NCBI GenBank assembly: GCA_039707655.1
Contig: CM077676.1
Span: 159,939,062 to 160,003,061, forward strand
From: Elymus sibiricus
Lineage: Eukaryota; Streptophyta; Magnoliopsida; Poales; Poaceae
Direction: 5' to 3'
DNA length: 64,000 bases
The position numbers were made by a program, and so were the translations under genes. The notes under the pieces are model-generated. The model did not search any database. It was not told the DNA's origin and saw only the letters and a program-made list of their open reading frames with translations. Of this stretch, positions 45,633 through 56,604 are shown in pieces. Every line of letters begins with the position of its first letter. Positions within the stretch are counted from its first letter, which is position 1.

Positions 45633-48600
45633 GCATCCCCAAGCTTAATTCCTGCTCGTCCTCGAGTAGGTAAATGATAAAAGAAATAATTTATGAAGTG
45701 TGAATGCTAGCATAGTGCATAAGTTTGATCAATGATAATTTCAATCACTTTTCCTAGCATCATAACAGCAACTTTTTCTCATAGAAGTCATCATGATAAA
45801 GTAGCAATTAAAAACAGAAATTTTGATGTGGAATGCTACCTGTCATAATCATCATATAATCTTTTCTTTTGTTGCATGGACACTTGGACTTGAATGATTC
45901 AAAGCAATGGTCTATAATTTGACATGAAGACATAAATACTCAAGTATACTAACAAGCAACCATGTCTTTCAAAATATCAACGCTAAAGAAAGTTATCCCT
46001 AGCCCATTATGCTCAATCATTGATCCATTCATGAAACACACTCAATATTAGCTACACACAATGCACAAGTATGACAATAGTGCTCTCTAGTTGGTGCTTT
46101 GTAAGAGAAGATGGAGACTCAAATAAAAATGAAAATCGCATAAAAGTAAATAGATAGGCCCTTCGCAGAGGGAAGCAGAGATTTGCAAATGTGCCAGAGC
46201 TCAAGGCTTAAATTAGAGAGATAATTTTTTTGGGAAGCATGCTTTTCCTGTCAACGAAAACGAACGAGAATTCCCAATATCTTCCATGCTAGATACATTA
46301 TAGGCGGTTCCCAAACAGAAAATAAAGTTTATTCCTTTTCCACCATTCTTTCACAATCCATGGCTAGCCGTATCCACGGGTGCCCTCCATACCAACACTT
46401 TCAAAGGAATTTATTATTATCATCATATAAAAAAATTCATTTCATTTCATTTCGGGACTGGGCATCCCTATTACCTGCCACACTCTCGTGTAATGACAAG
46501 TGAATAAACACTCATCGTGAGAATAACCCACCTAGCATGGAAAATATTGGCCACCCCCTTCCACCTCATGAGCGGTACGGGCACACAAAACGGAAAAATT
46601 ATTTTGAAAATTAGAATTGGCACACGCAAATTTACTTGGAACAACATGGAAATACCGCATATAGGTAGATTATGTGGACTCATTTGGCACAACTTGGGTT
46701 TAAGGAGTTTGGATGCAAAAGAAGTATTTCCGCTTAGTACAAATGAAGGCTAGCAAATAGATTGAGAAGCAGCCAACGAAAAAGTGAAAACGGTCATAAA
46801 CATGCATTGAACATAACTAACACCGAATAATGCACCATAAGTAGGATATAATTTCGTTGCATAACTATTGACTTAATGTGCATGCATAGGGAATCACAAA
46901 CCTTAACACTAATATTCTTACTAAATCACAATTACTCACTAACATGACTCACATATCATCATCTCCATATCGCAAAACTATTGCAAGGAATCACATTTAC
47001 CATATCCAATGATCTATATGAAAGTTTTTATTATATCCCTCTTGAATATTCATCACTTTGGGACCAAATTCATATCTTGTGCAAATTACCATTACTATCA
47101 TCAACTCTCAAAAAGATATGAGAGCGAAAATATTTCTTCAAAATTTCAATCTTATCAACTCTCAAAATAATATAAGTGAAGCACAAGAGTAAATGACAAA
47201 CTACTCCAAAAAGATATAAGTGAAGATCAAATGAGTAGTTAAGTAAATAGGTAGCTATGTGAGGACTCTCTGTCATTTAAGATTTCAGATCTTGATAATT
47301 TTATTCAAACAACAAACAAAACGAAAATAAAAGGGCACTCCAAGAATAGCACATAACATGTGAACAAGTAAAACTTAGGCTAACCGATAGGTGTTGATGA
47401 AGAAAGGTGGGATGCCAACCGGGGCATCCCCAAGCTTAGTTGCTTGAGACTTCTTGGAATCTTATCTTGGGGTGCCTTGGGCATCCCCAAGCTTGAGCTC
47501 TAGTGTCTCCTTAATTCCTCTCATATCATGGCTTCTCCTAAATCTTTAAAAACTTCATCCACACAAAACTCAACAAGAACTCGTGAGATAAGTTAGTATA
47601 AATCAACTCAAAACCTTGACATTCTCTACTGTAACAAATCACTAAAATTATAATTCAACATTGCATACTAAATGCCTCTGCATATTTAATACTCCTATCC
47701 TCAAGTAGAAACATTAAACAAGCAAACATATGCAAACAATGCAACTATAACAGCAATCTGCCAAAACAGAACAGTCTGTAAAGGGTGAATAAGAATTCAT
47801 ACTTCCCTAACTCCAAAAATTCTGAAAAATTACCACATGACATATAACTCATGCATGCTTACCGTGTAAAAATTTCAGATTTTTATCATGTTCTGACTAT
47901 TCAGAAATATTCTGGACATAACAGAAAACTTTCTGTTTTCAAACAGCAACACATAAACTTGCAAACTGAGCATGGTAAAGGCTATAATTGGCATTTTATT
48001 GAACTAAAAGATAAAAAACATGATTATTGATAACAAAAAGCAAATCTAAACAAAATAAAATGATGTTCCAAGCAAAACACATATCATGTGACGAATAAAA
48101 ATATAGCTCCAAGTGATGTTACCGATAGTGTTGAAGACGAAGGAGGGGATGCCTTCCGGGGCATCCCCAAGCTTAGACGCTTGAGTCTTCCTTGAATATT
48201 GCCTTGGGATGCCTTGGGAATCCCCAAGCTTAGGGTCTTGCCACTCCTTATTCTCCTCATATCGATATCTCACCCAAAACTTGAAAACTTCAATCACACA
48301 AAACTTAACGGAACTTGTGAGATAGATTAGTATGATAAAAATAAATCATCCACTTAGGTACTGTCAAGACAAGATTCATAATTGTTATCACATAATTTCT
48401 ACTGTGGTCTATCATTTCCACAATTTATATCTCATAATATAAGCTATGGAAACACTAAAACAAGCAAACTATGCACCGAAAACAGAATCTGTCAAAAACA
48501 GAATAACATGTAGTGAGCGATTTAAAAACCATACTTATGTACCTCCAAAAATTCTGAAAAATTAGTAGAACGTAAAAAATTTGTAACCCAATACTTTGTA

Positions 48601-48876
48601 AAAATTTCAGAATTTTTGCACGCTCTAGTACAGAATATAAATTCCAGCACTGGACGTAAAAGTTTCTGTTTTTGCACATAATCAAATCAACAAGCATCCA
48701 CACTATCCCAAAGGCTTTACTTGGCACATTATTGAAAGAAAACATATAAAACATGATTAATACAGTAGCTTAATAATGTGAACACACAAAAACAGTAGGT
48801 ATAAATATTGGGTTGTCTCCCAACAAGCGCTTTTCTTTAATGCCTTTTTAGCTAGGCATGATGATTTCAATGATGC
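45633..48876 (-). other. Non-coding interior of the LTR element
   Basis: AT-rich, no domain-bearing frame. It repeatedly contains GCATCCCCAAGCTTA (45633, 47427, 47486, 48163) and its inverted partner GGGGATGCC/GGGGTGCC, able to form short hairpins. Confidence 0.7.
47385..48765. repeat. Diverged tandem duplication inside the interior, about 733-bp period
   Basis: Anchors recur at constant spacing: GGGGCATCCCCAAGCTTAG (47425/48161), CTCCAAAAATTCTGAAAAATTA (47813/48543) and GGC(A)TTTATTGAA-type (47990/48724). The copies differ by many substitutions and small indels. Confidence 0.7.
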
Positions 48877-49857
48877 TTACATAAAAGTAAAGAATTGAAA
48901 CACAAAGAGAGCATCATGAAGCATATGACTAGCACATTTAAGCCTAACCCACTTCCTATGCATAGGGATTTTGTGAGCAAATAGTTTATGGGAGCAAGAA
49001 TCAACTAGCATAGGAAGGCAAAACAAGTATAGCTTCAATACTTTCAACACATAGAGAGGAAACTTGATATTATTGCAACACCTACAAGCATATGATCCTC
49101 TCTCATAATAATTTTCAGTAGCATCATGAAGAAATTCAACAATATAGCTATCACATAAAGCATTCTTGTCATGACCTACGAGCATAGAAATTTTATTTCT
49201 CTCCACATAAGCAAATTTATTCTCATCAATAATAGTGGGAGCAAATTCAACAAAATAACTATCATGAGATACTTGATTGGTATAATCCAATTGAAAATTA
49301 AAATCATGATGACAAGTTTCATGGTTATCATTATTCTTTATAGCATACATGTCATCACAATAATCATCATATATAGCAACTTTGTTGTCATAATAAATTG
49401 AAACCTCTTCCAAAATAGTGGAATCATCATTAAATAAAGTTGTGACCTCTCCAAATTCACTTTTATCAATATTGCAATAAGATTCAACACCCTCCAAAAT
49501 AGTTGGATCATTAGTACCTAGAGTTGACACTCTTCCAAACCCACTTTCATCAATATAATCGTCATAAATAGGAGGCATGTAATCATCATAACAAATTTGC
49601 ACATCAAAACTTGGGGGACTAAAAATATCATCTTCATCAAACATAGCATCCCCAAGCTTATGGCTTTGCATATCATTAGCATCATGGATATTCAAAGAAT
49701 TCATACTAACAACATTGCAATCATGCTCATCATTCAAAGATTTTATGCCAAACATTTTATTGAATTCTTCTTCTATCAATTGAGCACAATTTTCCGCTCC
49801 ATCGTTTTCAAGAAAAACATTATAAAGACGAATAATATGAGGCAACCTCAATTCCAT
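48877..49857 (-). CDS. 326-codon acidic ORF of the non-autonomous LTR element
   Basis: An intact frame begins MELRLPHIIRLYNVFLENDG about 100 bp inside the 5' LTR, the gag position. It has no CCHC knuckle, protease or RT motif. The first two thirds are acidic and rich in Asp, Asn and Tyr, with degenerate internal repeats (for example VSTLGTNDPTILEGV and VTTLFNDDSTILEEV). The last third is more hydrophobic and basic (FPLYVLKVLKLYLFCLPML, then HRKWVRLKC). A truncated near-identical copy lies at 43261-43818. I do not recognise a known domain; similar proteins are familiar to me only as hypothetical proteins from wheat-tribe retrotransposons. It may be a divergent gag-like protein or a non-functional remnant. 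Confidence 0.6.
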   Translation of the reverse strand: MELRLPHIIRLYNVFLENDGAENCAQLIEEEFNKMFGIKSLNDEHDCNVVSMNSLNIHDANDMQSHKLGDAMFDEDDIFSPPSFDVQICYDDYMPPIYDDYIDESGFGRVSTLGTNDPTILEGVESYCNIDKSEFGEVTTLFNDDSTILEEVSIYYDNKVAIYDDYCDDMYAIKNNDNHETCHHDFNFQLDYTNQVSHDSYFVEFAPTIIDENKFAYVERNKISMLVGHDKNALCDSYIVEFLHDATENYYERGSYACRCCNNIKFPLYVLKVLKLYLFCLPMLVDSCSHKLFAHKIPMHRKWVRLKCASHMLHDALFVFQFFTFM

Positions 49858-49955
49858 TTTTTTTGTAGTTTTCTTTTATAAACCAAACTAGTGATAAAAC
49901 AAGAAACTAAAAGATTTGATTGCAAGATCTAAAGATATACCTTCAAGCACTCACC

Positions 49956-49973
49956 TCCCTGGCAACGGCGCCA
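49956..49973 (-). promoter_or_regulatory. Primer-binding site, tRNA-Asp type
   Basis: TGGCGCCGTTGCCAGGGA (minus strand) is complementary, with one mismatch, to the 3' end of plant tRNA-Asp (CCCCGGCAACGGCGCCA). It lies 10 nt inside the 5' LTR and fixes the element's orientation. Confidence 0.8.
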
Positions 49974-49983
49974 GAAAAGAGCT

Positions 49984-51671
49984 TGATGTCTACTACACAA
50001 CTTATTCTTGTAGACTCGTGTTGGGCCTCCAAGCGCAGAGTTTTGTAGGACAGTAGCAATTTTCCCTCAAGTGGATGACCTAAGGTTTATCAATCCGTGG
50101 GAGGCGTAGGTTGAAGATGGTATCTCTCAAACAACCCTGCAACCAAATACAAGAAATCTCTTGTGTCCCCAACACACCCAATACAATGGTAAATTGTATA
50201 GGTGCACTAGTTCGGCGAAGAGATGGTGATAAAAGTGTAGTATGGATAGTAGATATAGGTTTTTGTAATCTGAAAATATAAAAACAGCAAGGTAGTAAGT
50301 AGTAAAACGGAGCACAAACGGTATTGCAATGCTTAGAAACAAGGCCTAGGGTTCATACTTTCACTAGTGCAATCTCTCAACAATGCTAACATAATTGGAT
50401 CATATAACCATCCCTCAACGTGCGATAAAGAATCACTCCCAAGTTCCTATTAGCAGAGAACATAAGATAGAAATTGTTTGTAGGGTACGAAACCACCTCA
50501 AAGTTATCCTTTCCGATCGATCTATTGAGCTATTCCTATAAGTGTCACAAACAGCCCTAGAGTTCGTACTAAAATAACACCATATGATACACATCAACCA
50601 ACTCTAATGTCACCTAGATACTCCAATGTCACCACAAGTATCCGTGAGTTGATTATACGATATGCATCAAACAACTTCATAATCATAATATTCAATCCAC
50701 ACAAAGAACTCCAAGGAGCACCCCAAAGTTTCTATCGGAGAAAAGATAATGAAAACGTGCATCAACCCCTATGCATAGATTACCCCAATGTCACCTCGGG
50801 GATCCGTGAGTTGAGTGCCAAAACATATATCAAGTGAATCAATATAATACCCCATTGTCACCACGGGTATTCATATGCAAGACATACATCAAGTGTTCTC
50901 AAATCTGAAATATTCAATCCAACAATAACGAAACCTCAAAGGGAAAAGATTCGATTCATCACAACAAGGATAGAGAGGGAAGAAACACCATATGATCCAA
51001 CTATATTAACAAAGCTCACGATACATCAAGATCGTGCCAAATCAAGAACACGAGAGAGAGAGAGATAAAACACATAGCTACTGGTACAAACCCTCAGCCC
51101 CGAGGATGAACTACTCCCTCCTCGTCATGGAGACCGCCGGGATGATGAAGATGGCCTCCGGTGATGATTCCCCCCTCCGGCAGGGTGCCGGAAAAGGGCT
51201 GTAGATGAGATCATGGAGGTACAGAGGCTTGCGGCGGCGTAAAAACTCATCTAGGTTAACTTTCAGGGGTTTCTGAATATATATGATTTTTTATCGTTGG
51301 AATCACGCAAAGAGGTGCCACAGGGGGCCCACGAGGCACCAGGGCGTGCCTTGGGGGGGGGGGGTGCAGGCGCGCCCAGGTGGCTCGTGGGGCCCCTGTG
51401 GCTCTTCTGCTGCTCCTCCGAAGCTTCCTGGGTCTGTTTCTTTCCAGAAAAAATTGTCAAAAAGTTTCGCTGCATTTGGACTTCGTTTGATATGGATTTT
51501 CTGGAAAACCAAAAACAAGCAGAAAACAACAACTGGCACTGGGCACTAGGTCAATATGTTAGTCCATGAAAATCATATAAAATCCATATAAAAGTGCACC
51601 AAAATCATACAAAACTATAATAAACATGGCATGAGTACTTCATAAATTATAGATACGTTGGTGACGTATCA
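49984..51671 (-). repeat. 5' LTR of the non-autonomous element
   Basis: It reads TGATGTCTACTAC to GACGTATCA on the plus strand and is followed by unrelated DNA at 51672. Its inner edge adjoins the primer-binding site. Confidence 0.87.
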
Positions 51672-51816
51672 ATTCTCAATACTGCAAAGATCTGAAATTC
51701 AAAAGACATTCATATCTGAAAGTACCCAAAATACACAACACAAAACACAATTCACAACCTGCAAATACTGATAACGCTAAGCTCCTCCTATGATTATTCG
51801 TCGGGGCACTCCCCTC

Positions 51817-52296
51817 CTATTCCTCGGCAGCAGACCGCCGCCCCGTGAGACGAGGTGAACGGCGAGGGAGCCTTGGAGAATGGCAGGGAAGCATTGTCGT
51901 GCCAACTGCTTTTCTCCTCTTGCGGTTGGGTACGGTCGATGAAGACTCCACCGGCTCGCTCTGACACGGCACCCTCACAAATGGCACCGTGTGGATGCTC
52001 GATCCTTGATCCTCTGGATGCTCGATCTTGGATCGATACTCTCACCACCTCCGCCTCACGACCGGATTCGGCGAATCTGTCTGCTCCATGGCCCAGAGGA
52101 GCAGCTCTATGGACTCCCGCGCGACTCCATTCGGGTGGGTCGCCGCCTTTTCGCTCTTTTTCAGATATTTGGCCATCTTCATCACCGTCGCCGCTAATTG
52201 CCGCTAGTTGTCAAACCAAGACTGTATTTCCATCATCCTGGCTAGCTTCACAGGGTCGCCGTTTGCGATCGTCACGTATCGGCTGTACTCCTCCAT
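51817..52296 (-). pseudogene. Small basic protein homologous to the LINE-B extra ORF
   Basis: An ATG frame of 159 codons is interrupted at codon 31 (TAG, 52204-52206) and codon 85 (TGA, 52042-52044). Conserved with 20644-21132: NGDPVKLARMMEIQSWF against GDDEVRLGRLQEID.WF; LLLWAMEQTDSPNPVVRRRW then EYRS against LL.AMLEAESADPEQRQKW then RMFRS; and a basic tail (RKRRK, then SPRLPRRSPRLTGRR). It stands about 145 bp from the LTR boundary with no LINE ORF1 or ORF2 beside it. It is therefore either a host gene family from which LINE-B took a copy, or the 5' stub of another LINE. Function unknown. Confidence 0.55.
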
Positions 52297-52329
52297 CGAT
52301 CTACTTCTCCACTGCACCTTCGCTCGCCG

Positions 52330-52445
52330 GCGATGGTTTTGGAATGGAAGAGGAGCGGCGGTGGTTTTGGAATGGAAGAGCAGAGGAGCGGCGGTGGTCT
52401 TGGAATGCAAGAGGAGCGGTGGGCGGCGGTTTTGGATTGGACGAG
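52330..52445. repeat. Short tandem repeats, about 33-bp units
   Basis: Three to four imperfect units of the type GCGGTGGTTTTGGAATGGAAGAG sit immediately upstream (minus-strand sense) of the small basic ORF. Confidence 0.7.
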
Positions 52446-52610
52446 AGCGGCGGCGCGCTGTGAGGTGATCCATCCTAATAACTAATTTACCCCTCACTTA
52501 CGAAGCGACCCCACATAAACTTGAGTACTGACCCCATGTTACCTAGTACTACCCTTATCTACCGTTAGATCTAGACCAATGGAAGGCTTACAAAAATGCC
52601 TACCACCCTA

Positions 52611-52826
52611 AAACTTTCTTTTTAGTTTGCTTATATAATTTGGTCAAAGTCAAACTTTGTAATGTTGGACTAACTTGATAGGAAAAAAATACCAACATTC
52701 ACAATATGAAATCAATATTATTAGATGCATCACGAAATTAACTTTCGTATACCATATAACTTTGGTATTGTAGATGTTGATCTTTTTTTATATAAATTTG
52801 GTCAAAGTCAAAAGAAACGGAGGGAG
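52611..52826. mobile_element. Stowaway-type MITE with degraded left end
   Basis: The subterminal TTTGGTCAAAGTCAAA occurs in both halves and the right end is AGAAACGGAGGGAG followed by TA (52827-52828). The left terminus is eroded. Typical of abundant Triticeae Stowaway copies. Confidence 0.8.
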
Positions 52827-52828
52827 TA

Positions 52829-53850
52829 TTGAAGAGCTTGATAGGGTTGCTGTCGCCTGCATCATCATGCCTTGTTTCACAGCTTCCAAGATTCACAGCC
52901 AACTCATAAGATTCCCATAATAAGTACAACAAAGATGCCTATGCATCTCATTGATTCACAGATCAGAGCCAATATTAACTTTAAAACCAAAACAAAGTTG
53001 TGAGAATGTTTACATGTAAAGAAAAATCGATTGATGCTTCTGTGAGAAAAGAGTAATCCCTGGAGAAGTGCCAATATATCCAGCAACCCATAAACCTAAT
53101 TCATGTAAGCTATTTGATTCAAGGATTTGCTACAATACTGAAACCAGTCCAGTTTATGGGCACGCATGTCAAACACCGGCAGATTAACATGTTTTGCATA
53201 AGCTGGTCGCCAAGAACTTGTGGAACCAACCGAACATCTCTGCCCGTACGAAGCCACGTTATTTTAGATGGTGGCACTCACACTCTGCATATGCGGGTTC
53301 CATCCAAACATTTGTGCAGTTCCACTAAAATGTAGCTGAATAACCCTATTTGCACAGATAATGAAAAAGCGTGATTAATATAATAGTGGCACTAGTTGAT
53401 GAAACATACACAAATAAATAGAAGCAACTTCATTTTCTTAATGGGAAAGATTGCGATACAATAAGTTTATTAAAAGAAAATACAACAATAGCACAGTATG
53501 ACAAAGCACGATGATGTGGATGAAGGACATGACTGACCTGTGTGAGATGACTTAGTGAGATCAAGTTATTCTTCAGGTTGTCGTATCTTGCCATGAAGGC
53601 AATTCCTTGAAAACTATGAACAAATTCAGTGTGGCAGTAGGAGGGGCCTTGAGTCATTCCAATCTCTTTTTTTGTGCAGTTCAACTAAAACTATGGCGCC
53701 TGCCGTGCTACGAGGGAGACAGGGGCCCTACGCCACCTCGACGGTAGGCGTCATAGGGACCGATAAGTGGACTCAATGGTAGGCCTGATAGGGCATATCG
53801 ACCCAATTCTCCCGGATACACCTTCTACAAGTGATGAACCAGGAAGGGCC
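52829..53850. other. Unassigned intergenic DNA
   Basis: No recognisable gene. About 53690-53800 contains CGACGGTAGGCG-type motifs related to the cluster at 31937-32215. Short open frames on both strands show no domains. Confidence 0.45.
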
Positions 53851-55072
53851 TGATACGTCTCCGACGTATCTATAATTTTTGATTGTTCCATGCTATTATA
53901 GTATCAATCTTGGATATTTTATATGCAATTATATGCCATTATATATCATTTTTGGGACTAACTTATTAACCCCGTGCCCAGTGCCAGTTGTTGTTTTCTG
54001 CTTGTTTTTGCCTTTTCAGAAAATCATTATCAAAAAGAGTCCAAACGAGAGAAAAAACTTTGGATTAATTTTTTCTGGACCAGAAGAGGCCCACGAAGCT
54101 TCGGGAGAAGACCAGAAGAGCCACGAGGAGGCGACAAGCCTGGAGGGCGTGCCCCCTAGGCTTATGGGCCCCTCGTAGCCCCTCCTGACCTAATTCCAGC
54201 GCTATAAATTCCCAAATATTCCCAATATACCAGAGAGACAGAAGAGAAAACCTTTCCACCACCGCAAGCCTCTGTTCTTCCATGATCCCATCTGGAGGCC
54301 TTTTCCGGTACTCTGATGGAGGGGGAATCGATCATGGAGGGCTTCTACATCAAACTTGCTGCCCTTCCGATGATGTGTGAGTAGTTTACCATAGACCTAC
54401 GTGTCCATAGCTAGTAGCTAGATGGCTTCTTCTCTCTCTTTGATCTTCAATACCATGTTCTCCTTGATGTTCTTGGAGTTCTATCTGATGTAATCTTCTT
54501 TTGCGGTGTGTTTGTTGGGATCCGATGAATTGTGAGTTTATGATCAGATTATTCATGAGAAATATTTGAGTCTTCTCTGAACTCTTTTACGCATGATTAT
54601 TATAGCTTTGTATTTCTCTCCGATCTATCGATTTGGTTTGGCCTACTAGATTGATTTATCTTGCAATGGGAGAGGTGCTTTGTGATGGGTTCAATCTTGC
54701 GGTGCTCAATCCCAGTGACAGAAGGGGACATGACACATATTTGTATTGTTGCCATTAAGGATAAAAAGATGGGGTTGAATCATATTGCTTGAATTTACTT
54801 TGTCTACATCATGTCATCTTGCTTAAGGCGTTACTCTGTTTCATACTTAATACCCTAGATGCATGTTGGATAGCGGTCGATGGGTGGAGTAATAGTAGTA
54901 GATGCAGGCAGGAGTCGGTCTACTTGTCTCGGACGTGATGCCTATATACATGATCATTGCCATGAATCCATCATAATTATTCGCTTTTCTATCAATTGCC
55001 CAACAGTAATTTGTTTACCCACCGTATGCTACGTTTTCGAGAGAGAAGCCTCTAGTGAAAACTAAGGCCCCC
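53851..55072 (+). mobile_element. LTR fragment interrupted by the gypsy element
   Basis: It starts TGATACGTCTCCGACGTATC and continues with the AT-rich then coding-free body typical of the TGATACGTCTCC LTR group seen at three other places in the window. At 55072 it is cut by the LTR terminus of the Tat-like element; the bases before the junction are CCCCC, probably the target duplication. Its remaining 3' part must lie beyond the right edge. Confidence 0.75.
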
Positions 55073-55944
55073 TGTCATGGGTACGACCATCTATGGGGCC
55101 ATCCAGCCCCTTTGTGGTTCGGCAGGGGAGATCGACGTGCACAAAGAGCAGAATCAATGGAAGACGCGAGGGATTTACCCAGGTTCGGGCCGCTTAGAAG
55201 CGTAAAACCCTACTCTTGCTTTTGGTGTATTGGTTGTGTGAGAGCACAAGTACAAGGAGTGCTTCTCCCGGCAGGGTGCGGAGAGGGCTGCTACGCGAGA
55301 TGTGCAAGTGTTTGAAAAGGGGTCCGAATCCCTCTAACGGTTGCCCTGACCCTCCTTTTATAGCTCAAGGGGTCACCACAATGGCAAAACAGTAATTACA
55401 TAGTGATTAGATAGCAAACAGTGCTATCATACCTAACTCTGCCAGTTTAGGACAAAGGCATTAAATGCACCGTTAGGTGTCATGTGGAGAGGTATCCCTG
55501 GCAAGGTTTCTGCACCGCTTGCCCAGCTACCTCGTATTATCCTGACACGCCTCCTGGACGGGTGTCTTTAGAGGCAAATCTTCTCCCTGCGTGCTGACGC
55601 GTGTCCGACAAGCCTCACCAACCAGCCTGCGCGGTCGACACCTCACCGATTAGCGACTAGCTGCTCGATGAGGTGGAGCGCCGACGTGCTGGCTGAAGCT
55701 TGCCGGTATGGGGCTTGCCGGGTCTTCACCTTGCCGGTTCGTCCTTGCCGGCAAGGAATGTCTTCATCTTCTATACTAGTTGAGTGCTTATTGGTGCTGT
55801 GTCTTGAGCTCCTCTCCAGTAGCTTCTGCAATTGGGCTTTGAATCTTGGTCTTGGCGGTTCCCGGCAAGCTTCGGCCGGCAAGGAGGCTGCTACCGTCTG
55901 TGCATAAGTCAGGGTATAAAATACCCATGTTTTATACACCGACA
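55073..55944 (-). repeat. 3' LTR of the Tat-like element (872 bp)
   Basis: Minus-strand start TGTCGGTGTATAAAAC, end CCCATGACA, with TGTC/GACA inverted termini. The inner side carries a purine-rich CCCGGGGGCTCC. GGGTATAAAATACCC, a perfect palindrome, lies at 55912-55926. CTTGCCGG or its complement occurs about six times at 55690-55880. Confidence 0.87.
55356..55362 (-). promoter_or_regulatory. Putative TATA box of the LTR promoter
   Basis: GCTATAAAAGGAGGG on the minus strand is a canonical plant TATA context. It would start the retrotransposon transcript near 55330. A second TATA-like palindrome at 55912-55926 lies at the very start of the LTR. Confidence 0.55.
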
Positions 55945-56296
55945 GGAGCCCCCGGGCCTGGGCCATACGCACGTCCGAAGCGTCGTTGGGCTAGGCCCAA
56001 ACAATGCACAGACACGCGGTGGGAAAACTGCAGCTGTAATTTTTCGTCATGATGATTACCATCTTTTGAGATCTTCTTTGCTTCTTCATTAACCCGGACT
56101 TGAGCGTGCTCTTGGTCACTTCCCGGTAAACCTTGTCGTCGGACGGACGGCCGCTAGGCGTGCTCAGATCAGAGATATGCTCATATGTGGGGCGTCGTGG
56201 GTTCAAACCGAACCGGCACGCGGCCACGCGTGGCAAAGGATAACTGCCATGTCTGTCTTTACTTCTCCTTTTTCTGCGCCCCTCCATCACACGCGT
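55945..56296. other. Element 3' region upstream of the B3 gene
   Basis: Non-coding. From the plus-strand viewpoint it is the distal promoter region of the B3 gene; from the element viewpoint it is the sequence before the 3' LTR. Confidence 0.5.
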
Positions 56297-56310
56297 TTGC
56301 ATGCATGCAA
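56297..56310. promoter_or_regulatory. RY-type palindrome upstream of the B3 gene
   Basis: TTGCATGCATGCAA is a perfect 14-bp palindrome containing the RY core CATGCATG, a known target of some plant B3 domains. It lies about 200 bp upstream of the TATA box. Confidence 0.5.
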
Positions 56311-56496
56311 GGCAGTGGATTGGTGGAGAAGGGCGACCGTTGGAGCGACGCGCCGGGCCATGGGGCGCAGGACGCGGGATTGGCGAACCTGGGCGGTTGC
56401 TGGAGTAATGCGCCCGGCCAGAAGCGCAAGGCGCGGGATTGGCGAATGTGGGTGGCCGCCCGAAGACGGTGAAGAGCTAGCCCCCCGCACTCCCCC

Positions 56497-56502
56497 TATA
56501 AA
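56497..56502 (+). promoter_or_regulatory. TATA box of the B3 gene
   Basis: CCTATAAAGAG with a CT-rich leader downstream and the first ATG 103 bp away at 56605. The box sits in an imperfect inverted repeat (CCCCGCACTCCCCC / GAGGGGGCTGCGGGG, about 56483-56517). Confidence 0.65.
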
Positions 56503-56604
56503 GAGGGGGCTGCGGGGTGCGATACTCATCCATCCCCTTCTGCCTCGATCTTTAGCAACCGTCGCCTCTTTCTCTTATCTTCTTCCTCCGTATCTAACGA
56601 CGGG

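Larger units (their letters stand above)
43945..51671 (-). mobile_element. Non-autonomous LTR retrotransposon (7.7 kb)
   Basis: Two 1,688-bp LTRs (43945-45632 and 49984-51671) bracket a 4.35-kb interior. Both read TGATACGTC-type start to GACATCA end on the minus strand. The interior has a primer-binding site, a 326-codon ORF and non-coding repeats, but no gag, protease, RT or integrase domains, so it must be moved in trans. By eye I count about 25 substitutions between the LTRs, roughly 1.5 percent. A partial second interior left of 43945 shows that recombination has altered the locus, so the LTRs need not be original partners. Confidence 0.85.

Noticed and set aside
53114..53684. Possible exons on either strand
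   Set aside because: Short frames without domain motifs or a convincing splice-site set.
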